NCBI RefSeq assembly: GCF_002067135.1
Contig: NZ_CP020105.1
Location: 3,968,001 to 4,032,000, forward strand
Reading direction: 5' to 3'
From: Spirosoma rigui
GTDB lineage: Bacteria; Bacteroidota; Bacteroidia; Cytophagales; Spirosomataceae
Length of the DNA: 64,000 nt
Shown here: positions 61,036 through 64,000 of the stretch, piece by piece
Numbering within the stretch: position 1 is the first letter of the stretch
Layout: each line of letters begins with the position of its first letter
Made by a program: the position numbers and the translations under genes
Notes under the pieces: model-generated
Seen by the model: the letters and a program-made list of their open reading frames with translations, nothing else
What the model was told of the DNA's origin: nothing
Databases searched by the model: none

Positions 61036-61842
61036 CTACTCCGGCAACAAATTGGCGTACAGAACGGGCAGGAGCGATAGTGCATTGGCGGTGGTGTGCC
61101 GCGCTACGTCGTCGATGTGGATCTGGTTAAGATCAGCGACCCGCTGGGCAATCAATCGCAGGTAGGCCGGCTCGTTTCGTTTGCCCCGGTAGGGCACCGG
61201 AGCCAGGTACGGCGCGTCGGTTTCGAGCACGATATGGTCCAGGCCAATGTGGGGCAACACCGTATCGAGTCCCCCGTTCTTGAACGTAGCTACGCCCCCG
61301 ATGCCCAGCTTGAAACCCATATCGATGGCGCGCCGGGCCTCATCGAGGGTACCCACAAAACAGTGAAAGATACCCGTCAGGCCGGGTAAAGCCAAGTGTT
61401 CAATGAGGTCAGCGGCTTCGGCGAAGGCGTTCCGGTCGTGACCCGAGCGGGTATGCATCGACACGGGCAACCGTTGCCCGGCGGCCCAGCGCAGCTGCGT
61501 CTCGAAAGCCATAAACTGCTGCTCCACGTACGTCATATCCCAGTAAAAATCCAGCCCGATCTCCCCGACGGCCATGAACGCGTTGCGGTTCAGGTGGTCT
61601 TCAACGGCCGCGAGTTCGTCTTCCACGGTTTCGGTGACATAAGCCGGGTGCAGGCCCATCATGGGTAAACAGCGTTCGGGATACTGGTCGGCCAGGGCCA
61701 TCATACCCGGAATAGTTTCCCGGGCGCAGTTCGGCATCCAGATCTGGCTGATCTGCTGAGCCGTTGCCCGGTCCAGCATGGCGTCGCGCTCGCCCTCAAA
61801 CTGAGGATCATAAATATGCGCGTGGGTATCGATAAGAAGCAT
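61036..61842 (-). CDS. tatD: TatD-family metal-dependent deoxyribonuclease
   Basis: 268 residues, TIM-barrel metal hydrolase. The first metal motif LLIDTHAHIYDPQFEGERDA has the HxH pair; VGEIGLDFYWDMTYVEQQFM provides Glu; LPVSMHTRSG and GIFHCFVGTLDEARRAIDMG supply His ligands; HIVLETDAPYLAPVPYRGKR gives the Asp. Members act as 3'-5' exonucleases in DNA repair and fragmentation. Length is normal. Confidence 0.95.
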   Translation of the reverse strand: MLLIDTHAHIYDPQFEGERDAMLDRATAQQISQIWMPNCARETIPGMMALADQYPERCLPMMGLHPAYVTETVEDELAAVEDHLNRNAFMAVGEIGLDFYWDMTYVEQQFMAFETQLRWAAGQRLPVSMHTRSGHDRNAFAEAADLIEHLALPGLTGIFHCFVGTLDEARRAIDMGFKLGIGGVATFKNGGLDTVLPHIGLDHIVLETDAPYLAPVPYRGKRNEPAYLRLIAQRVADLNQIHIDDVARHTTANALSLLPVLYANLLPE

Positions 61843-61860
61843 GTTCGTCTGTGAATTGGG

Positions 61861-61901
61861 GAGTCGGTCAGTAGTACGCCAGGGGATAAACTGACCGATT
61901 C
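61861..61901 (-). terminator. Hairpin between glycosyltransferase and tatD genes
   Basis: gagtcggtcagt (61861-61872) and actgaccgattc (61890-61901), one mismatch, 18 bases beyond the glycosyltransferase stop. Confidence 0.45.
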
Positions 61902-61918
61902 GTTAGCGGATCAACTCC

Positions 61919-62923
61919 TTACCGGTACTCCCGTCCTTTCCACTCGATCGGGCGTGGGGACAGGTAGTACAGGACCGACAGGGGGCCGATGATAAGTTGA
62001 TAGATCTCGAATAACAACGCGTAAGGCATCAGGCTGGTTTGCCGTAGCCGGCCCAAACCGAACGAAATAACGAGAGTCTGGATAAAAATCTTCAGCAGGT
62101 ACCCCCCCACCGCCAGTACCGGCGACAGCCAGCCGAGCAACAGCAGCAGCGGTCCGGCGAGGTACTGAGCATACAACGCAATGACAATCCAGCCCGGCAA
62201 ATCGGTGGCACCCCGCATCCAGCGTTTACGCTGGTCCAGAAACTGGCGCAGCGAATCGACGGGGCGGGTTCGGGCCAGCACAGCCTCGGTCAGTACGTTC
62301 CGAAAGTCGTACCCCTTCGCTACGATGGTTTTGAAAAGCGTGTAGTCTTCCACCACCGAAAACGGCAGGGATTCGTAGCCACCAACGGCGGTGTAAGCCG
62401 CCCGCGACACAGCCATGTTGTTACCCATGGCCGTGAGGGCAACCCCAAAGCTGCTCATCAGGTGCGTGAGTGTCAGGTTGTAAAGCCAGTCGATGCCCTG
62501 AAGCTGGTGGAATAGCCGGGGGCCGTCGGGTAACGTAACACCGGTGACAACCCCTACCCTGCCCGTAAACTGCCCGCGCATGGCCGTGAGCCAGTCGGGT
62601 GACACCTGCGTATCGGCATCAGTGAAAAACAGGTACTCACCCCGCGCCTGCTGCGCCAGTTGCGCCAGTACGTTCGCCTTGCCGCGCAGGCCCGCGGGAC
62701 TGTCGACGGTGGTGATCAACCGGAAAGCAGGTTTATCGGCGATGTAGTTCGCTACCACAGCGGCTGTCGCGTCGGTCGACTGGTCATTGCCGATCAGGAC
62801 TTCGAACCGGCCGGCGGGGTACTCCAGTGCTTCCACTGCCCGCAGGCACGCGACAATCGTTGTTTCTTCGTTCCGGGCGGCAATCAGCACACTGATGTCG
62901 GGAGCCACCTCAGTATCCGGCAT
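61919..62923 (-). CDS. Family 2 glycosyltransferase, membrane-bound
   Basis: 334 residues. Processive-type GT2: ISVLIAARNEETTIVACLRA, VLIGNDQSTDATAAVVANYI, YLFFTDADTQVSPDWLTAMR (DxD motif), GGYESLPFSVVEDYTLFKTI (acceptor ED) and the QxxRW-like LDQRKRWMRGATDL. Hydrophobic helices follow at the C-terminus (AQYLAGPLLLLLGWLSPVLA, YALLFEIYQLIIGPLSVLYY). Such enzymes make or extend surface glycans or glycolipids. It overlaps the deacetylase start-side gene by 14 bases, so the two are translated together. Confidence 0.9.
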   Translation of the reverse strand: MPDTEVAPDISVLIAARNEETTIVACLRAVEALEYPAGRFEVLIGNDQSTDATAAVVANYIADKPAFRLITTVDSPAGLRGKANVLAQLAQQARGEYLFFTDADTQVSPDWLTAMRGQFTGRVGVVTGVTLPDGPRLFHQLQGIDWLYNLTLTHLMSSFGVALTAMGNNMAVSRAAYTAVGGYESLPFSVVEDYTLFKTIVAKGYDFRNVLTEAVLARTRPVDSLRQFLDQRKRWMRGATDLPGWIVIALYAQYLAGPLLLLLGWLSPVLAVGGYLLKIFIQTLVISFGLGRLRQTSLMPYALLFEIYQLIIGPLSVLYYLSPRPIEWKGREYR

Positions 62924-63557
62924 AGACGGGTTGGGGAACTGCCCGGAACGAATAGCCGCGCTCGGCGAAATGCGCCAGCATCCGGGGCAGGACGTAGCGC
63001 ATAGTGGGCCAGGCTTTCAGGCTGTCGTGGAAAACGACGATGGAGCCGGGCTCGGTGTACTGAATGGTTTTGCGCAGGCACACGTCGGCGGGGAGCTTCC
63101 GGTCAAAATCACCGGTCAGCACGTCCCACATCACGATCGAGTATTTCTCAATGACCTGGGCCGCCTGCGTTTTCCGGATCCGGCCGTAAGGGGGCCGGAA
63201 CAGCGCCGTTTCCACGCCGAGCTGCTGCTGGCATTTTTGGATATTTTCCAGATAGACCGTATCGTCGGTTTTCCAGCCGTTGAGGTGGTTGTAGGTATGG
63301 TTACCGACCATATGCCCCGCTTCGAGCACCTGAAACAGGACGTCGGTATGTTTTCGGACGTTGTCGCCGATGCAGAAGAACGTTGCCTGGGCCGCGTACT
63401 TATCCAGTTGCTCCAGCACGAACGTGGTCACATCGGGAATGGGTCCGTCGTCGAACGTCAGGTAAATCGTTGGCGAGGCTTCATCGTCGATTTTCCACCA
63501 GAATTCGGGGTAGACGGTCCGGATGAGGAAGTTGGACTTATGGAGAAAGAAAGGCAA
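62910..63557 (-). CDS. Polysaccharide deacetylase (NodB/CE4)
   Basis: About 215 residues. NodB-homology domain: TIYLTFDDGPIPDVTTFVLE with the catalytic Asp and metal Asp, HMVGNHTYNHLNGWKTDD with the His-x3-His metal pair, LFRPPYGRIRKTQ, VMWDVLTGDF and IVVFHDSLKAWPTMRYVLPR. It removes N-acetyl groups from peptidoglycan or another amino-sugar polymer. No ATG fits: I place the start at the TTG of MPFFLHKSNFLIRTVYPEFW (63557). A longer ATG-started frame from 63692 would overlap the next gene and a GC-rich hairpin. It sits between two glycosyltransferase genes. Confidence 0.85.
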   Translation of the reverse strand: MPFFLHKSNFLIRTVYPEFWWKIDDEASPTIYLTFDDGPIPDVTTFVLEQLDKYAAQATFFCIGDNVRKHTDVLFQVLEAGHMVGNHTYNHLNGWKTDDTVYLENIQKCQQQLGVETALFRPPYGRIRKTQAAQVIEKYSIVMWDVLTGDFDRKLPADVCLRKTIQYTEPGSIVVFHDSLKAWPTMRYVLPRMLAHFAERGYSFRAVPQPVYAGY

Positions 63558-63582
63558 AATGTGTTCGGTTAGAGGTTTATAC

Positions 63583-63630
63583 GGCTGCCCCGCGCGGCAA
63601 TGCGTCGTTCGGCGCGCGGGGGGCCAGCCC
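63583..63630 (-). terminator. GC-rich hairpin between glycosyltransferase and deacetylase genes
   Basis: ggctg-ccccgcgc (63583-63595) pairs imperfectly with gcgcgcgggg...ccagcc (about 63612-63629). It lies just after the stop of the upstream minus-strand gene and inside any longer version of the deacetylase frame. Confidence 0.45.
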
Positions 63631-63636
63631 GTCAGG

Positions 63637-64000
63637 TCATTCCAGGTTTCGGCCTTTCCAGCGGTAGCCCTTACCCTGGGCGGCCAGGCCAAAGAAAACT
63701 ACATAGAACGGATAGATCAACTGCGTTAACGGGATAAATCCGACAGCCGATTTTTTTTGTAAAAAAACAAGAATCTGCCGTAAAAACAAAAACTCGGTTA
63801 CCGCCTTTAACCCGATAACGGCCAGTGCCGCATTTCCGGGTAAAAAACCGAGCCACCAGCCTGCCAGCGCCACCACGGGGGCGGCATTACTCATAAAAAC
63901 AAAGACAGCGAGCGCGGTAGGCAGCCAGCTTTCGTAGGCTTTCCACTTACTCGCCCAGCGTTTGCGTTGCTGGTAAAACGCCCGCAGCGACGCATGGGAC
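63637..64000 (-). CDS. Family 2 glycosyltransferase (3' part)
   Basis: C-terminal 120 residues of a protein that runs off the right edge on the minus strand. The visible sequence starts SHASLRAFYQQRKRWASKWK, containing the QxxRW motif of processive GT2 enzymes. Two or three membrane helices follow (LPTALAVFVFMSNAAPVVAL, LAGWWLGFLPGNAALAVIGL, LIYPFYVVFFGLAA), ending KGYRWKGRNLE. It resembles the GT2 at 61919-62923, which ends IEWKGREYR. Together with the deacetylase they form a glycan-modification cluster. Confidence 0.82.
   Translation of the reverse strand, partial: SHASLRAFYQQRKRWASKWKAYESWLPTALAVFVFMSNAAPVVALAGWWLGFLPGNAALAVIGLKAVTEFLFLRQILVFLQKKSAVGFIPLTQLIYPFYVVFFGLAAQGKGYRWKGRNLE

Noticed and set aside
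60808-61080. 90-codon plus-strand frame before tatD
   Set aside because: GTG start, overlaps the tatD 3' end, composition unlike the neighbours and no family recognised.

Overview
This window looks like a chromosomal segment of a GC-rich member of the Bacteroidota, most likely order Cytophagales and possibly a Spirosoma-like genus; the genus is inference. The signs are TAnnTTTG-type -7 promoter boxes, weak or absent Shine-Dalgarno sequences, Bacteroidota-typical families (DUF4105, DUF4142, LytTR and AraC-type regulators, a long ParC-type topoisomerase subunit) and the general protein flavour. There is no CRISPR array, rRNA operon or prophage. Two serine tRNA genes and one IS3-family insertion sequence are present.

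Layout. 1-7.4 kb: the end of yidC, a TPR/periplasmic-binding protein, hemL, a glycosyltransferase, two small proteins and hisS. 7.5-13.4 kb: a soluble hybrid histidine kinase/AraC regulator, then a sulfur-assimilation pair (siroheme SUMT plus a sulfite/nitrite reductase with a HEPN-like tail). 13.4-18.7 kb: a TPR lipoprotein, a molybdopterin oxidoreductase and menD. 18.8-21.8 kb: a tight TonB-like/folC/trmB operon. 21.1-27.9 kb is visibly AT-richer: trmB, gapA, dapD, an Xre regulator, about 2 kb of DNA without genes, the IS3 element, and directly beside it a 28-bp sequence closely matching the XerCD recombination site dif. 27.9-40.9 kb: TPR protein, gyrA, an Xre-RES toxin-antitoxin pair, DUF4142, dnaK, a DUF937-like protein, a NuiA-like nuclease inhibitor, and the classical thrS-infC-rpmI-rplT cluster. 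41-57.6 kb: TPR lipoprotein, RNA methyltransferase, EVE and DinB proteins, two convergent paralogous sigma factors, an orphan LytTR regulator, a SanA-like protein, parC, a 2-hydroxyacid dehydrogenase, an acetylxylan-esterase-like hydrolase, DUF4105, rsmI, a pterin dehydratase and umuDC. 57.9-64 kb: two tRNA-Ser genes, asparaginase, a GT9 glycosyltransferase, tatD and a glycosyltransferase/polysaccharide-deacetylase cluster cut by the right edge.

How it fits together. Right of about 27.8 kb nearly every gene lies on the minus strand, including gyrA, dnaK, the L20/L35/IF3/thrS genes and parC. Left of it plus-strand genes predominate (yidC, hemL, hisS, folC, trmB, dapD). Genes therefore point toward the dif-like site, as expected for a replication terminus. 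The AT-rich, gene-poor, IS-containing character of 22.8-27.8 kb fits that reading, and this is the main finding.

A second theme is the number of long, often perfect intergenic hairpins (stems of 13-30 bp, mostly without a U-tract) placed just after stop codons. One of them lies inside the infC-rpmI-rplT cluster. A third is that the hisS and xre promoters sit so close to their start codons that the mRNAs are probably leaderless. I found no convincing new multi-gene system. The most unusual single items are the dif/IS3 junction, the HEPN-tailed sulfite reductase and the infC-rpmI hairpin.
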